Assembly (NCBI GenBank): GCA_003600225.1
Contig: QZFT01000023.1
Location: forward strand, 62,001 to 126,000
Origin: Pseudonocardiaceae bacterium YIM PH 21723
GTDB lineage: Bacteria > Actinomycetota > Actinomycetes > Mycobacteriales > Pseudonocardiaceae
Direction of reading: 5' to 3'
DNA length: 64,000 bases
Part shown: positions 52,658 through 61,841 of the stretch, in pieces
Layout: each line of letters opens with the position of its first letter
Numbering within the stretch: position 1 is the first letter of the stretch
Notes under the pieces: generated by a model
Seen by the model: only the letters and a program-made list of their open reading frames with translations
Databases searched by the model: none
What the model was told of the DNA's origin: nothing
Translations under genes and position numbers: made by a program

Positions 52658-53490
52658 GCACCGTCGCCGTCGTCGGAGCGGGCGTCATCGGCCTGTCCTG
52701 GGCCCAGTTGTTCGCCGAGCACGGCCACACCGTGTGGATCACCGACCCGCGCCCGGACCTGCGAGAGGTGGCGCCCGAGGGCGTCCACGTGGCCGCCGAT
52801 CTCGCCGAGGCCGTGCGGGACGCGGACTTCGTCCAGGAGAACGGCCCCGAACGCCTCGACTTCAAGAAGCAGCTGTTCGCCGACCTGGTCCGGCTGGCCC
52901 CCGCCCGGACGATCTTCCTCAGCTCCTCCTCGTTCATCCCGGCCACCGCGTTCGCCGCGGACGTCGAGGACGCGAGCCGGATCCTGATCGGTCACCCGTT
53001 CAACCCGCCGCACCTGATTCCCCTAGTAGAGGTGGTGCCCGGCGAGCGGACCAGTGACGAGGCCGTGCGGGCCGCCGTCGACTTCTACGAGAGCGTCGGC
53101 CGGGTGCCGGTCGTGGAGCGGGAGATCCCCGGCTTCGTGGGCAACCGGCTGCAGAGCGCCCTCAACCGGGAGGCCGCCTACCTCGTCGAACAGGGCGTGG
53201 TCAGCCCGGAGGACCTGGACAAGGTGGTCACCAACTCGCTGGGCATCCGCTGGGCCGCGATCGGCCCGTTCCTGGCCGGGCACCTGGGCGGCGGCCCCGG
53301 CGGCTACCGGCAGCTGATCACCCACATCGGGGCGTCGGCGAAGCAGGTACCGCCCGGGAGACCGTCGGAAGACACCGAACCGCTGATCGAGGCCGTGGAG
53401 AAGGCCTACGGGGTCGCCGACCACGGTGAACTCGCCGATTACCGCGACCGCCGCCAGACTGCGGTACTGAACGCATTGGAGGAGCTGTGA
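52654..53490 (+). CDS. 3-hydroxyacyl-CoA/carnitine dehydrogenase-like oxidoreductase
   Basis: 278 residues. The Rossmann motif GAGVIG is at 8-13 and the catalytic H114 lies in LIGHPFNPPHLIPLVEVV, followed by NRLQSALNREA. The segment is as typical of L-carnitine dehydrogenase and lambda-crystallin-like enzymes as of acyl-CoA dehydrogenases. It would oxidise a 3-hydroxy acid to a 3-keto acid, the type of substrate the neighbouring decarboxylase uses. Confidence 0.85.
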   Translation: MSTVAVVGAGVIGLSWAQLFAEHGHTVWITDPRPDLREVAPEGVHVAADLAEAVRDADFVQENGPERLDFKKQLFADLVRLAPARTIFLSSSSFIPATAFAADVEDASRILIGHPFNPPHLIPLVEVVPGERTSDEAVRAAVDFYESVGRVPVVEREIPGFVGNRLQSALNREAAYLVEQGVVSPEDLDKVVTNSLGIRWAAIGPFLAGHLGGGPGGYRQLITHIGASAKQVPPGRPSEDTEPLIEAVEKAYGVADHGELADYRDRRQTAVLNALEEL

Positions 53491-54656
53491 TGTCCGAGGA
53501 CCGGCTGATCGCGGATTTCTTCGACTACGAGTCGCTGCTGACCGAGGAGGACCGCCGGATCCTGCTCCGGGTCCGCGAGTTCATGCTCACCCAGGTCAAA
53601 CCCCTGGCGAACGAGTACTGGGAGCGCGGTGAGTTCCCCACAGAACTGATCGACAGGTTCCGGGAGAGCGGGCTGACCAAGCTGTACGCGGACGCCGCCC
53701 TCAGCCCGATGCTGTCCGGCATGCTGAGCGTGGAGATGTCCCGGGTGGACCCGTCCTCCTCGGTGTTCTTCGGCGTGCACACCGGCCTGGCGATGAACAC
53801 GATCAAGCTCGGCGGCGACGAGGCACAGCGCGAGCGTTTCCTGCCCGGCATGATCGCCATGGACAAGATCGGCGCGTTCGCCCTCACCGAACCGGAGGGC
53901 GGCTCCGACGTGGCGGAGGGCATGCGCACCACCGCCCGCCGCGACGGCGACAGCTGGGTGTTGAACGGCGCGAAGAAGTGGATCGGCAACGGCACCTTCG
54001 CCGACTACATCGTGGTGTGGGCGCGGGACGAGGCGGATGACCAGGTCAAGGCGTTCGTGGTGCACAAGGGCGCACCCGGGTTCACCGCGACCAAGATCCA
54101 GGGCAAGATCGCGTTGCGGATCGTGGAGAACGCGGAGATCACCCTGACCGACGTCCGGGTTCCCGAGGCCGACCGGCTGCAGAACATCGACTCCTTCCGG
54201 GACGCGGCGCACATCCTGGGCACCACCCGGGGCGGCGTCGCCTGGTCCGCCGTCGGCGTGATGGCCGGCGCCTACGAGGCCGCGCTGGAGTACGCGAAGA
54301 ACCGGGTGCAGTTCGGCAGGCCGATCGCCGGATTCCAGCTGATCCAGGACCTGTTGGTGCGCAGCCTCGGCGATCTCACCGCGTCCTGGGCGATGGCGGT
54401 GCAGATGGCCCGGCTCAAGGAGACCGACTCGCTGCGTGACGACCAGGCGGCCCTGGCGAAGGCGTTCACCACCAGCCGGATGCGCGAGGTGGTGGCCCGC
54501 TGCCGGGAGATCCTCGGCGGCAACGGCATCCTGGTCGACTACGACGTGGCCCGGCTGTTCGCCGACGCGGAGGCGCTCTACTCCTTCGAGGGCACCCGGG
54601 AGATGAACACCCTCATCGTCGGCAAGTCCATCACCGGGCTCAGCGCGTTCGTCTGA
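53490..54656 (+). CDS. Acyl-CoA dehydrogenase (glutaryl-CoA dehydrogenase-like)
   Basis: 388 residues from ATG 53490, with GGAGGAG in front. FAD-dependent fold with LTEPEGGSDVA, WIGNGTFADY and the catalytic glutamate in YSFEGTREMN near residue 372, the position used by glutaryl-type enzymes. It would introduce a double bond into an acyl-CoA made by the CoA transferase. The operon ends here and meets a minus-strand gene 7 bp away. Confidence 0.9.
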   Translation: MSEDRLIADFFDYESLLTEEDRRILLRVREFMLTQVKPLANEYWERGEFPTELIDRFRESGLTKLYADAALSPMLSGMLSVEMSRVDPSSSVFFGVHTGLAMNTIKLGGDEAQRERFLPGMIAMDKIGAFALTEPEGGSDVAEGMRTTARRDGDSWVLNGAKKWIGNGTFADYIVVWARDEADDQVKAFVVHKGAPGFTATKIQGKIALRIVENAEITLTDVRVPEADRLQNIDSFRDAAHILGTTRGGVAWSAVGVMAGAYEAALEYAKNRVQFGRPIAGFQLIQDLLVRSLGDLTASWAMAVQMARLKETDSLRDDQAALAKAFTTSRMREVVARCREILGGNGILVDYDVARLFADAEALYSFEGTREMNTLIVGKSITGLSAFV

Positions 54657-54662
54657 GCAGCG

Positions 54663-55340
54663 CTACTCCTGCCGCGCGGCATCGGTCGTCAAGGCCTGCC
54701 GCGCGGCATCGAGCGCCAGTCCTCGCCACCGCTCGTAGTCCTCGTAGGCGAGGGCGTGCCGGGCGCAGAACTCCCGGACCCGGAGCTCGTCCCGGACACC
54801 CGCCAGCACGATGGTCAGCTTGCCCTCCGCCGTCAGACAGCCGTCCTCCGGCGTGGGAAAGGTCGTCACCGGCAGGTCGGGGAGATAGGCGATCCGCCCG
54901 CCGCGGAAGCTGAGCGCCGTCACCACCATGGCCGCGGCCACCAGGACGATGTCCTTGAGCACGTACTGCCCCTCCAGGGTGGGCGCGCCGTGCGGCCCGC
55001 CGAACAGGCGGTGGGGCAGCAGAATCAGCGGGGACAGAATGCCCGCCAGCTGGATGACCAGCAGGTACACCACACCCCGCAGCCCGACTTTGGTGAGCAG
55101 TGACAGCCCGATCACGCACTCCAGCGTGGCCACCAGGAAGAGCATCACCGAGCCGGGGATCAGGCCGAAGGTCATCAGCCGCACCGAGGTGAGCACCAGA
55201 TTCTCTGCTGGGCTGAGACCCGGGAAGTACTTGAGTACCCCGAATCCCAGGAACACCGCCCCCAGACCGATCCGCAGCATCAACCCGCTGCGCCGGACCA
55301 GCCACTGATGGATCCTGGCTTCGACCGCGATCAGGTTCAT
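54663..55340 (-). CDS. DUF417/DoxX-like membrane protein with transposase-like HTH tail
   Basis: 225 residues from ATG 55340. Residues about 20-150 form four hydrophobic helices of the YkgB/DUF417 type (GLGAVFLGFGVLKYFPGLSP). The C-terminal 55 residues are soluble and read LTAEGKLTIVLAGVRDELRV then FCARHALAYEDYERWR, like the HTH at the start of IS3-type transposase OrfA proteins. Such a fusion is unusual. Its role is unknown. Confidence 0.72.
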   Translation of the reverse strand: MNLIAVEARIHQWLVRRSGLMLRIGLGAVFLGFGVLKYFPGLSPAENLVLTSVRLMTFGLIPGSVMLFLVATLECVIGLSLLTKVGLRGVVYLLVIQLAGILSPLILLPHRLFGGPHGAPTLEGQYVLKDIVLVAAAMVVTALSFRGGRIAYLPDLPVTTFPTPEDGCLTAEGKLTIVLAGVRDELRVREFCARHALAYEDYERWRGLALDAARQALTTDAARQE

Positions 55341-55394
55341 GGCAGGCGTTCGTCCACGGTCGGCGCCCGGTTCCCTCCGGTTGCCGGAGCAAGG

Positions 55395-56039
55395 TTATTC
55401 GGGCCAGTCGTTGCCCAGGATGGTGTCGACGAAGTCCTCCCGGACGAACGACGGGTCGAAGTGGGCCAGCACATCGGCGTTGACGGTGCCGAAGGTGCTG
55501 TGCGGCCGATGCGCGACCCCCTGGTTGAACGCCGCGAGGATGCGTTTCTTGAACTCCGGACGCGGATGCGCCGCGGTCACCTCGGCGACCAGCCCGGGGT
55601 CCAGGTCGCGGTGGCCGATGCCCAGCACATCGGTCTCCACCCCGGCCGTGACCAGGGCGATCTCCGGCTCCAGGAACTCCGGCACACCCGGCGTGGTGTG
55701 CAGCGCGATGCCCAGCCACACCCGCCGGGCGGCCTCCTCGGACACGCCGTGCTCGACCAGGAACCGCCGCGCCGCGTTCGCGCCGTCCACCTCGAACCGG
55801 AGCTGCGAGGAGGCGTAGCGCTCGGTGAGACCCAGGTCGTGGAACATCGCCCCGGCGTAGAGCAGTTCCAGGTCCGGGTCCAGGCCACGCCGCCGGCCCT
55901 GGAGCGCGCCGAACAGGAACACCCGGCGCGAGTGGTGGAAGAGCAGGTCATCGGTGGCCGCCCGGACCAGCTCGGTGGTCGCCCTCACCAGGTCGGTATC
56001 CGGAATGGTCACCCCGGCGATCGTCTCCGTCATGGTCAT
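55395..56039 (-). CDS. HD-domain hydrolase
   Basis: 214 residues. HD metal motif: H in LLFHHSRRVFLFG near 34-36, then FHDLGLT near 66-72 with the paired His-Asp, and a later Asp-rich helix. The family includes cyanamide hydratase-like and small nucleotide phosphohydrolases. ATG 56039 has GAGAGGGG upstream. It diverges from a GlxA-type regulator, which may control it. Confidence 0.85.
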   Translation of the reverse strand: MTMTETIAGVTIPDTDLVRATTELVRAATDDLLFHHSRRVFLFGALQGRRRGLDPDLELLYAGAMFHDLGLTERYASSQLRFEVDGANAARRFLVEHGVSEEAARRVWLGIALHTTPGVPEFLEPEIALVTAGVETDVLGIGHRDLDPGLVAEVTAAHPRPEFKKRILAAFNQGVAHRPHSTFGTVNADVLAHFDPSFVREDFVDTILGNDWPE

Positions 56040-56132
56040 CCCCTCTCTGTGTCGTCCCCGTTCATCCTCGGCCGGGTAGCCTGGCGACGGCCATGTCCGA
56101 ACGGACAGCTACTCCACAGATACGGACATCCG

Positions 56133-57092
56133 ATGCCCCACCGAGTCGGCGTGCTGGTCTTCGACGGCGCACAGCTCCTCGATGTCTCCGGCCCGGTCGA
56201 CGTGCTGGCCGGCGCCGACTACCAGGTGAGCCTGATCGGCTGGCCGCACAAGCAACCGGTCACCTCGTCCGGCGTGCGCCTCCATTGCGAGGGCACCGGC
56301 GACCGGCTCGACACGCTGATCGTCACCGGCGCCGACGACCTGTCCCGGCTGCCCGGAGCGGCGGAGGCCAAGGCCCTGCTGAGCACGCTGATCGGACCGC
56401 GCACCCGCGTCGCCTCGGTCTGCACCGGCGCCTTCGTACTGGCCCGCGCCGGGCTCCTCGACGGGCATCGCGTCACCACCCACTGGCGGCACGCGGGCAC
56501 CCTGGCCAGCCAGTTTCCCCAGGTCGACGTGGAAGCCGACGCCATCTACCTGCGCAGCGGACGGTTCTTCAGCAGCGCCGGGGTGACCGCGGGCATCGAC
56601 CTCACCCTGGCCCTCGTCGAAGAGGACCACGGCCCCGGACTCGCCAGGGAGATCGCCCGGGAACTCGTCGTGTTCCTACGCAGGCCCGGCGGTCAGTCCC
56701 AGTTCTCCGTGCGCACCGAACTCCCGCCGATCCAGGACCCGCGCCTGCGCGAGGTCGTCGATCGGATCGCCGCCTCCCCCGCCGGCGAGCACACGGTCGA
56801 GTCGCTGGCGAGCGCCGCCACCATGACCTCGCGGCACCTGCGCCGGCTGTTCCGCGAACACCTGGGCACTACACCCGGCCACTACCTCGAACAGGTCCGG
56901 CTGGAAGCGGCCCGGGCCCACCTGGAGGCGGGATCCACCGTCACCGAAACGGCCCTGGCCAGTGGATTCGGCAGCGACGAGTCGCTGCGCCGCGCGTTCC
57001 ACGCCACCTACGGCATTCCCCCGTCGACGTACCAGTACCGCTTCCGGAACACCGGGGATGCAACCTCCGGCCGAGCCGGCGGCGTGGGTTAA
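56133..57092 (+). CDS. GlxA-type regulator (DJ-1/PfpI domain plus AraC HTH)
   Basis: 319 residues from ATG 56133. Residues about 1-165 are the DJ-1/PfpI-like domain with the nucleophile-elbow cysteine in VASVCTGAFVLARAG. Residues about 210-310 are the AraC helix-turn-helix pair (LASAATMTSRHLRRLFREHL; ALASGFGSDESLRRAFHATY). It likely senses a small molecule and activates the divergent HD hydrolase. Much longer upstream frame was rejected. Confidence 0.9.
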   Translation: MPHRVGVLVFDGAQLLDVSGPVDVLAGADYQVSLIGWPHKQPVTSSGVRLHCEGTGDRLDTLIVTGADDLSRLPGAAEAKALLSTLIGPRTRVASVCTGAFVLARAGLLDGHRVTTHWRHAGTLASQFPQVDVEADAIYLRSGRFFSSAGVTAGIDLTLALVEEDHGPGLAREIARELVVFLRRPGGQSQFSVRTELPPIQDPRLREVVDRIAASPAGEHTVESLASAATMTSRHLRRLFREHLGTTPGHYLEQVRLEAARAHLEAGSTVTETALASGFGSDESLRRAFHATYGIPPSTYQYRFRNTGDATSGRAGGVG

Positions 57093-57095
57093 CCC

Positions 57096-57686
57096 GTGAC
57101 GAAAACAAAGATCGTTCTGCCGCTGCTCATCGCCGCCGCGGTCACCCTGGCCGCCGGTACCGCCGTCGCGGTCACCGCACCGAGCGCCGCCACCGGCACG
57201 GTCAATGCCACGGTCCCCGTGCAGTCCGACGACCAGGTCACCCAGTGCCTGACCGGCCAGGACGTGCCGAACCCCGGCGAGTGGCGGGCCGCCGCCAAGA
57301 TCGACGCCGACGCCCCGACCGGTTTCCTGGTGATCCGCACCGACAAGACCGCCGCGGTCTGCGTGCTGGAGAACGGCAAGGGCACCGGCTTGATGGGCGG
57401 CTACAGCAAGGATCTCTACGGCAAGCTGACCCCGGAACGCCCCTTCAGCTGGTTCAACGCGATGAACTACGAGGACCACAGCGTCCAGTTCGGCATCACC
57501 ACTCCCGACGTGGCCACCGTGTCGCTGATCGGCCCGGACGGCTCGGCGACGCCCGCCGTGCAGCCCACCGACGGCACGTTCATCGTGAAGACCCCGTTCG
57601 CGGAGAACAGCAATGACCCGTCCACCAACAAGGTCCGCGTCACCCTGCGCGACGGCAAGGTGATCGAAGGCCCGTTCCGCGGCTAA
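57096..57686 (+). CDS. Secreted protein of unknown function
   Basis: 196 residues from GTG 57096, 3 bp after the GlxA stop. A signal peptide (about 1-27) is followed by a mature beta-rich domain with two cysteines (TQCLTGQ and AVCVLEN). No motif recognised. Expression may depend on the GlxA promoter. It overlaps the convergent 57683 gene by 4 bp. Confidence 0.75.
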   Translation: MTKTKIVLPLLIAAAVTLAAGTAVAVTAPSAATGTVNATVPVQSDDQVTQCLTGQDVPNPGEWRAAAKIDADAPTGFLVIRTDKTAAVCVLENGKGTGLMGGYSKDLYGKLTPERPFSWFNAMNYEDHSVQFGITTPDVATVSLIGPDGSATPAVQPTDGTFIVKTPFAENSNDPSTNKVRVTLRDGKVIEGPFRG

Positions 57687-58156
57687 CTGATGGTCTGGGC
57701 GTACCGGACGAGGAGCACGGTGGCCTTGCCTACGTCGGAGCGTTCGGCGACGTAGGCAAGGACGTGCACCTCACTGCCCTCCGGGCTGGCCACGAGCACC
57801 GTCTTGTTCCCCGCGGCCACCAGCACCGTGACCTTTCCGGCGGAGTCGGGGAAGTCCGTGGTCGTGACCAGCCGGTAGCGGGTGCCACCGAGCCACGCGG
57901 AGTCGGCCTCACCCGCGAGGAGCGCGTTGAGCGTCGCCGCCTCGTTGATCGTGACCGTCTCCGTGCCGCCGTCCTCGGTGGCGATCTCGGCCTCGTGGTC
58001 GTCCACCTCACGGAACGGCGAGATCTGTTCGGGATCGACGAGACCGAAGAATCGTGCCGCCGAGCTGTACGCGGTCGCCGCCTGGATCGGCTGCGGTTCG
58101 CCGTCGAGGTCCAGCTCCAGACCCACCCGGATGGACTCTGCCCATTCCTCTTCCAC
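57683..58156 (-). CDS. Acidic hypothetical protein
   Basis: 157 residues from GTG 58156 (AAGGAG at 5-bp spacing). Very acidic N-terminal half, beta-strand-rich C-terminal half (ETVTINEAATLNALLAGEAD and KTVLVASPEGSEVHVLAYVA), no cysteine and no signal peptide. No family recognised. It sits between the secreted protein gene and the VOC gene. Confidence 0.65.
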   Translation of the reverse strand: MEEEWAESIRVGLELDLDGEPQPIQAATAYSSAARFFGLVDPEQISPFREVDDHEAEIATEDGGTETVTINEAATLNALLAGEADSAWLGGTRYRLVTTTDFPDSAGKVTVLVAAGNKTVLVASPEGSEVHVLAYVAERSDVGKATVLLVRYAQTIS

Positions 58157-58232
58157 GATTTCTCCTTCGTCGGCGACGGAGTTGCGGAGGCGGTCGGAGT
58201 GTCGCACTCCGGCGATCACCCGGAGCCGGAGT

Positions 58233-58700
58233 TCAGCCGATGAGCCCAGCCTGTTCGACGTCGACGATCCAGGTGACGCCGAAGCGGTCGGCCAGCATCC
58301 CGAAGGCGGGTGCCCACTGGGCGGGACCGAACGGCTCGATCACGGTCGCGCCCTTGGCCAGGCCCTCCCACACCGGGGTGACCTCGTCGACGCTCGCGCC
58401 GCGCACGGACAGGAAGAACGGCTCGGCGGTGATCGTGGCGCCGTTCTCCCGGCGGGTGGTGGGCGCCTGCGAAGCGGCGGGCGTGTGCTCACCGGGCACG
58501 TCGTAGGCCATCACCCGGAAGCCGTTGTCGGCGATGACCTGGCCGAACACCACATTGGCGGCGCCGGGCAGTTCGGCGGGCATCCCGAAGTCCGCGTAGG
58601 TGGCGATGGACAGCCGCCCACCGAACACCGATCGGTAGAACTCGAGGGCCTCCCGGGCCTGGCCGTGGAAGTTCAGGTGGGCGACAGCGTTGAGCGACAT
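58233..58700 (-). CDS. VOC-superfamily protein (PhnB-like)
   Basis: 155 residues from ATG 58700. The glyoxalase/bleomycin-resistance (VOC) pattern is clear: HLNFHGQAREALEFYRSVFG at the start and FGVTWIVDVE at the end. PhnB-type proteins are often of unknown activity. It diverges from a WYL regulator, a common pairing, and may be controlled by it. Confidence 0.87.
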   Translation of the reverse strand: MSLNAVAHLNFHGQAREALEFYRSVFGGRLSIATYADFGMPAELPGAANVVFGQVIADNGFRVMAYDVPGEHTPAASQAPTTRRENGATITAEPFFLSVRGASVDEVTPVWEGLAKGATVIEPFGPAQWAPAFGMLADRFGVTWIVDVEQAGLIG

Positions 58701-58793
58701 GATGTTCCAGTCCTTCACGAGTGGGTTCGACAAAGCCCACACTGTCACCGGTACCGGACAGGGAACGTCCGCTACTCATGGCAGTCTGCGGAT

Positions 58794-59756
58794 ATGCCAC
58801 TCGCCTCCTCGACGACGACCTCCAGCAGACTGCTGTCACTGCTGTCGCTGCTCCAGGCCCGCCGCGACTGGCCGGGTGGCCTGCTGGCCCAGCGGCTCGG
58901 CGTCAGCGACCGGACCGTGCGCCGCGACGTCGACCGGCTGCGCGAACTCGGTTACCCCGTGCAGGCGGTCAAAGGACCCGATGGCGGCTACCGGCTCGAA
59001 GCGGGGCAGCAGCTGCCACCGCTGCTGTTCGACGAGGAACAGGCCGTCGCCCTGGCGGTGGCGCTGCGGATCGCCGTCGGAACGGGCGCGGGCATCGAGG
59101 AGGCGGCGGCGCGGGCACTGGCCACCGTGCGCCAGGTGCTGCCGTCCCGGTTGCGGCACCGCGTCGACGCCCTGGAGATCAGCGCGGCGGGACGCGCGGA
59201 CCTCCAGGTCGGCACCGATGTCCTGCTCACCCTGAGCGCCGCCATCCGCGCCGGCGAGGAGCTGCGGTTCGACTACGACTCGCCGGGTTCCGGGCCTCGC
59301 CGGGTACAGCCCCACCACCTCGTGTCCCGGAACGGGCGCTGGTACCTGGTCGGCTGGAGTCCCGAGCGCGAGGCCTGGCGGACCTACCGCGTGGACCGGA
59401 TGACCCCGCGTATACCGAACGGACCACGGTTCCTGCCCCGCGAGGTGCCGGGCGGCGACGTGGCGGTTTTCCTGTCGGCCCAGTTCAAGGGCTCCGAGGG
59501 CGCGGACACCTGGCCCTGCCGCGGCGAGGTGATCCTCGACCTGCCCGCGACGGACGTGGCCCCGTTCGCCGGCGACGATGTCGTCGAGGACCTCGGCGAC
59601 GGCCGGACCAGGCTGACGACGGGATCGTGGTCCTGGGCCGCCCTCGCCGCGTCCCTGGCCCGCTTCGACACCGAGATCGAGGTGATCACCCCGCCGGAGC
59701 TGCGGACGGCATTCGCCGACCTGTCCCGTCGCGCCGGCCGCTCCGCACAACTCTGA
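58794..59756 (+). CDS. YafY-type HTH/WYL-domain regulator
   Basis: 320 residues from ATG 58794. N-terminal HTH_11 (LLSLLQARRDWPGGLLAQRL, GVSDRTVRRDVDRLRELGYP) and a C-terminal WYL domain (about 140-215; RRVQPHHLVSRNGRWYLVGW). WYL regulators sense nucleic-acid ligands or small molecules. It diverges from the VOC gene with 93 bp between. Confidence 0.88.
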   Translation: MPLASSTTTSSRLLSLLSLLQARRDWPGGLLAQRLGVSDRTVRRDVDRLRELGYPVQAVKGPDGGYRLEAGQQLPPLLFDEEQAVALAVALRIAVGTGAGIEEAAARALATVRQVLPSRLRHRVDALEISAAGRADLQVGTDVLLTLSAAIRAGEELRFDYDSPGSGPRRVQPHHLVSRNGRWYLVGWSPEREAWRTYRVDRMTPRIPNGPRFLPREVPGGDVAVFLSAQFKGSEGADTWPCRGEVILDLPATDVAPFAGDDVVEDLGDGRTRLTTGSWSWAALAASLARFDTEIEVITPPELRTAFADLSRRAGRSAQL

Positions 59757-59868
59757 GCTCCGTTCCCTGGTTCAAGATATAGCGCGCCCGGGGGCTTGCG
59801 GCAAGGCCCCGGTGATCGCGCAGAATCCCTCTCCGAAGGTCGTAACCTGCGGAAATGGGGGCGCGAAG

Positions 59869-61077
59869 GTGCGCGTGTTGTTGTCGGCCTACGGGTCACG
59901 CGGAGACGTCGAGCCACTGGCCGGGCTCGCGGCACGGTTGCGGGAGCACGGCGCGCAAGTGCGGGTGTGCGCGCCACCGGATGAGGACATGGCACGGCGG
60001 CTGGCCGGCATCGACGTTCCGTTGGTGCCGGTCGGACCGTCGGTGCGCGAGCTGGCCAGGGCCCTGCCGTCGCACTCGTCCATGCCGCAGCGGATGGCCG
60101 AGTTGATCGCGACCCAGTTCGACGTGCTGCCCGCGGCCGCGCGGGGCTGTGACGCGGTGGCGGCCACCGGCGGGCTGCCCGCCGCGGCCGGCGCGCTGTC
60201 GGTGGCCGAGAGCCTGGGCATCCGCGCGGTGTCGGTGGCCTTCCAGCAACACGGACTACCGTCGCCCGATCATCGGCCACTGGCCTGGCCGACACGGCCG
60301 TTCCCGGCCGGCATCACCGACAACCGGGTGTTGTGGCAGCGGGTCGCCCGCGACTTCACCGAGATGTTCGGTCCGGCGCTCAACGCCAGCCGGGTCGCGG
60401 CCGGCCTGCCCCCGGTCGACGACGTACGCGGCTACGTCCGGGGTGACCGGCCGTGGCTGGCCACCGACCCGGTACTGGACCCGCTGTGGCGAAGGCCGGA
60501 CTTGGCCGTCGTGCAGACCGGCGCGTGGATCCTGCCTGACGATCGCCCGCTTCCGGCCGCACTGGAGACATTCCTGGCGGCCGGCGAGCCGCCGGTGTAC
60601 GTGGGCTTCGGCAGCATGTCGATGCCGGCGTCCACGGACCTGGCAGACGTGGTCATCGAAGCGGTCCGCGCACACGGCCGCCGCGTGGTGCTGAGCAGAG
60701 GCTGGGCGGACCTGACCGCGGCCCACGACGACTGTTTCGTGGTCGGCGAGGCCAACCACCAGGTGCTGTTCCAGCGGGTCGCCGCCGTCGTGCACCACGG
60801 CGGCGCGGGCACCACGATGACTGCAGCCCGGGCAGGCGCACCCCAGGTGGTGGTCCCCCAGGTGATCGACCAGCCGTACTGGGCCGGGAGGGTAGCCGAA
60901 CTGGGCATCGGCGTGGCACACGACGGCCCGGTCCCGACCGCCGAATCATTGACCGCCGCCCTCGGCACGGCTCTGTCCGAGCAGACCAGCATCCGCGCGA
61001 GAACCGTGGCCGGCACGATCAACCCGGACGGCACCGAGGTGGCGGCAAGACTGCTACTCGACCCGATCGGCCGGTGA
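59869..61077 (+). CDS. GT1-family glycosyltransferase (GtfA/B-like)
   Basis: 402 residues from GTG 59869 with GCGAAGG in front. GT-B fold: N-terminal LLSAYGSRGDVEPLAGLAAR and C-terminal donor-site motif VHHGGAGTTMTAARAGAPQV near 308-327. It resembles antibiotic and macrolide glycosyltransferases (GtfB, MGT). No biosynthetic genes are adjacent, so a self-resistance or xenobiotic-glycosylation role is as likely as natural-product assembly. Confidence 0.87.
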   Translation: MRVLLSAYGSRGDVEPLAGLAARLREHGAQVRVCAPPDEDMARRLAGIDVPLVPVGPSVRELARALPSHSSMPQRMAELIATQFDVLPAAARGCDAVAATGGLPAAAGALSVAESLGIRAVSVAFQQHGLPSPDHRPLAWPTRPFPAGITDNRVLWQRVARDFTEMFGPALNASRVAAGLPPVDDVRGYVRGDRPWLATDPVLDPLWRRPDLAVVQTGAWILPDDRPLPAALETFLAAGEPPVYVGFGSMSMPASTDLADVVIEAVRAHGRRVVLSRGWADLTAAHDDCFVVGEANHQVLFQRVAAVVHHGGAGTTMTAARAGAPQVVVPQVIDQPYWAGRVAELGIGVAHDGPVPTAESLTAALGTALSEQTSIRARTVAGTINPDGTEVAARLLLDPIGR

Positions 61078-61082
61078 AGTGC

Positions 61083-61283
61083 TCACCGACCCCGAATCAG
61101 GCTCACCGCCAGGAGAACCACCCCGATACCGGCGACCGGATACGTGGCGAGTTCGATCAGTCCTCCCCCGATGTTCGGACCACCCCACTGATCGGGAAAC
61201 AACGACCTGGCCAATCGGTTGACGGCGAAAACCAGGACGGCCGACAGGAGCAGAACAAAACCGGATACTCGCACTTTGCTCAT
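61083..61283 (-). CDS. Small two-helix membrane protein
   Basis: 66 residues from ATG 61283, overlapping the phospholipase stop (ATGA). Two hydrophobic helices (about 6-24 and 45-62) flank a short loop with PDQWGGPNIGGG. It is co-expressed with the secreted phospholipase and could be a small immunity- or chaperone-like membrane partner (inference). Confidence 0.68.
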   Translation of the reverse strand: MSKVRVSGFVLLLSAVLVFAVNRLARSLFPDQWGGPNIGGGLIELATYPVAGIGVVLLAVSLIRGR

Positions 61284-61684
61284 GCGGAAATCCTATCAGT
61301 TTTCCTGCCGAGATTCGCAACCGCTTGATAGTAGGCCTCGGCCGCGTCATAACAGCCGTTCAGCCCGATTCCCGGTTCCCGGTATACATAGCGACAGTTC
61401 ATCCCGATATCCAACCGGAATTCCTGATCGCACCGCTGCTTGTCCTCTTTCCTCTCATAGCACATGTCATGCATGGCACATGGTCCACGCAGGTCGACGC
61501 TGCCGTACCAGTCAGGCGAGTAAGAGCAGTAGTCGTGCAGATTACCGAGCGAGGGGTCATACACATAGCCCGCCGGCACACCGATGAATGGCGGGTCGGC
61601 AGCGAGTGCCGAACCCTGACCGAGAATGAACATTGCGAGAATCGCGCTGATGCCGACCGCGCATCGACGCATGAGTGACTTCAT
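61280..61684 (-). CDS. Secreted prokaryotic phospholipase A2
   Basis: 134 residues from ATG 61684. Signal peptide about 1-29. The catalytic motif CAMHDMCYE gives H72-D73, as in Streptomyces-type PLA2; an upstream calcium site is likely near GYVYDPS/SVDLRG. Further cysteines (53, 69, 75, 86, 95 and 106) can pair. It would cleave the sn-2 acyl chain of glycerophospholipids outside the cell. Confidence 0.88.
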   Translation of the reverse strand: MKSLMRRCAVGISAILAMFILGQGSALAADPPFIGVPAGYVYDPSLGNLHDYCSYSPDWYGSVDLRGPCAMHDMCYERKEDKQRCDQEFRLDIGMNCRYVYREPGIGLNGCYDAAEAYYQAVANLGRKTDRISA

Positions 61685-61841
61685 ATGATCCCCAGTAGAC
61701 CAACTATTCCCGCAGCGCACTACAGGAACTCCCCAGTGTTTCTCCTATAGTCCTGGAACAGCACACCCCGCGGTAGTCCTCGAAATGGTGAAATGCACGC
61801 CTGCGCTCAACGGAGCCTGCCCACGCACACAGTCGTGGGTA

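Noticed and set aside
59869-61077. Natural-product cluster around the GT1 glycosyltransferase
   Set aside because: No polyketide, peptide or sugar-biosynthesis genes flank it.
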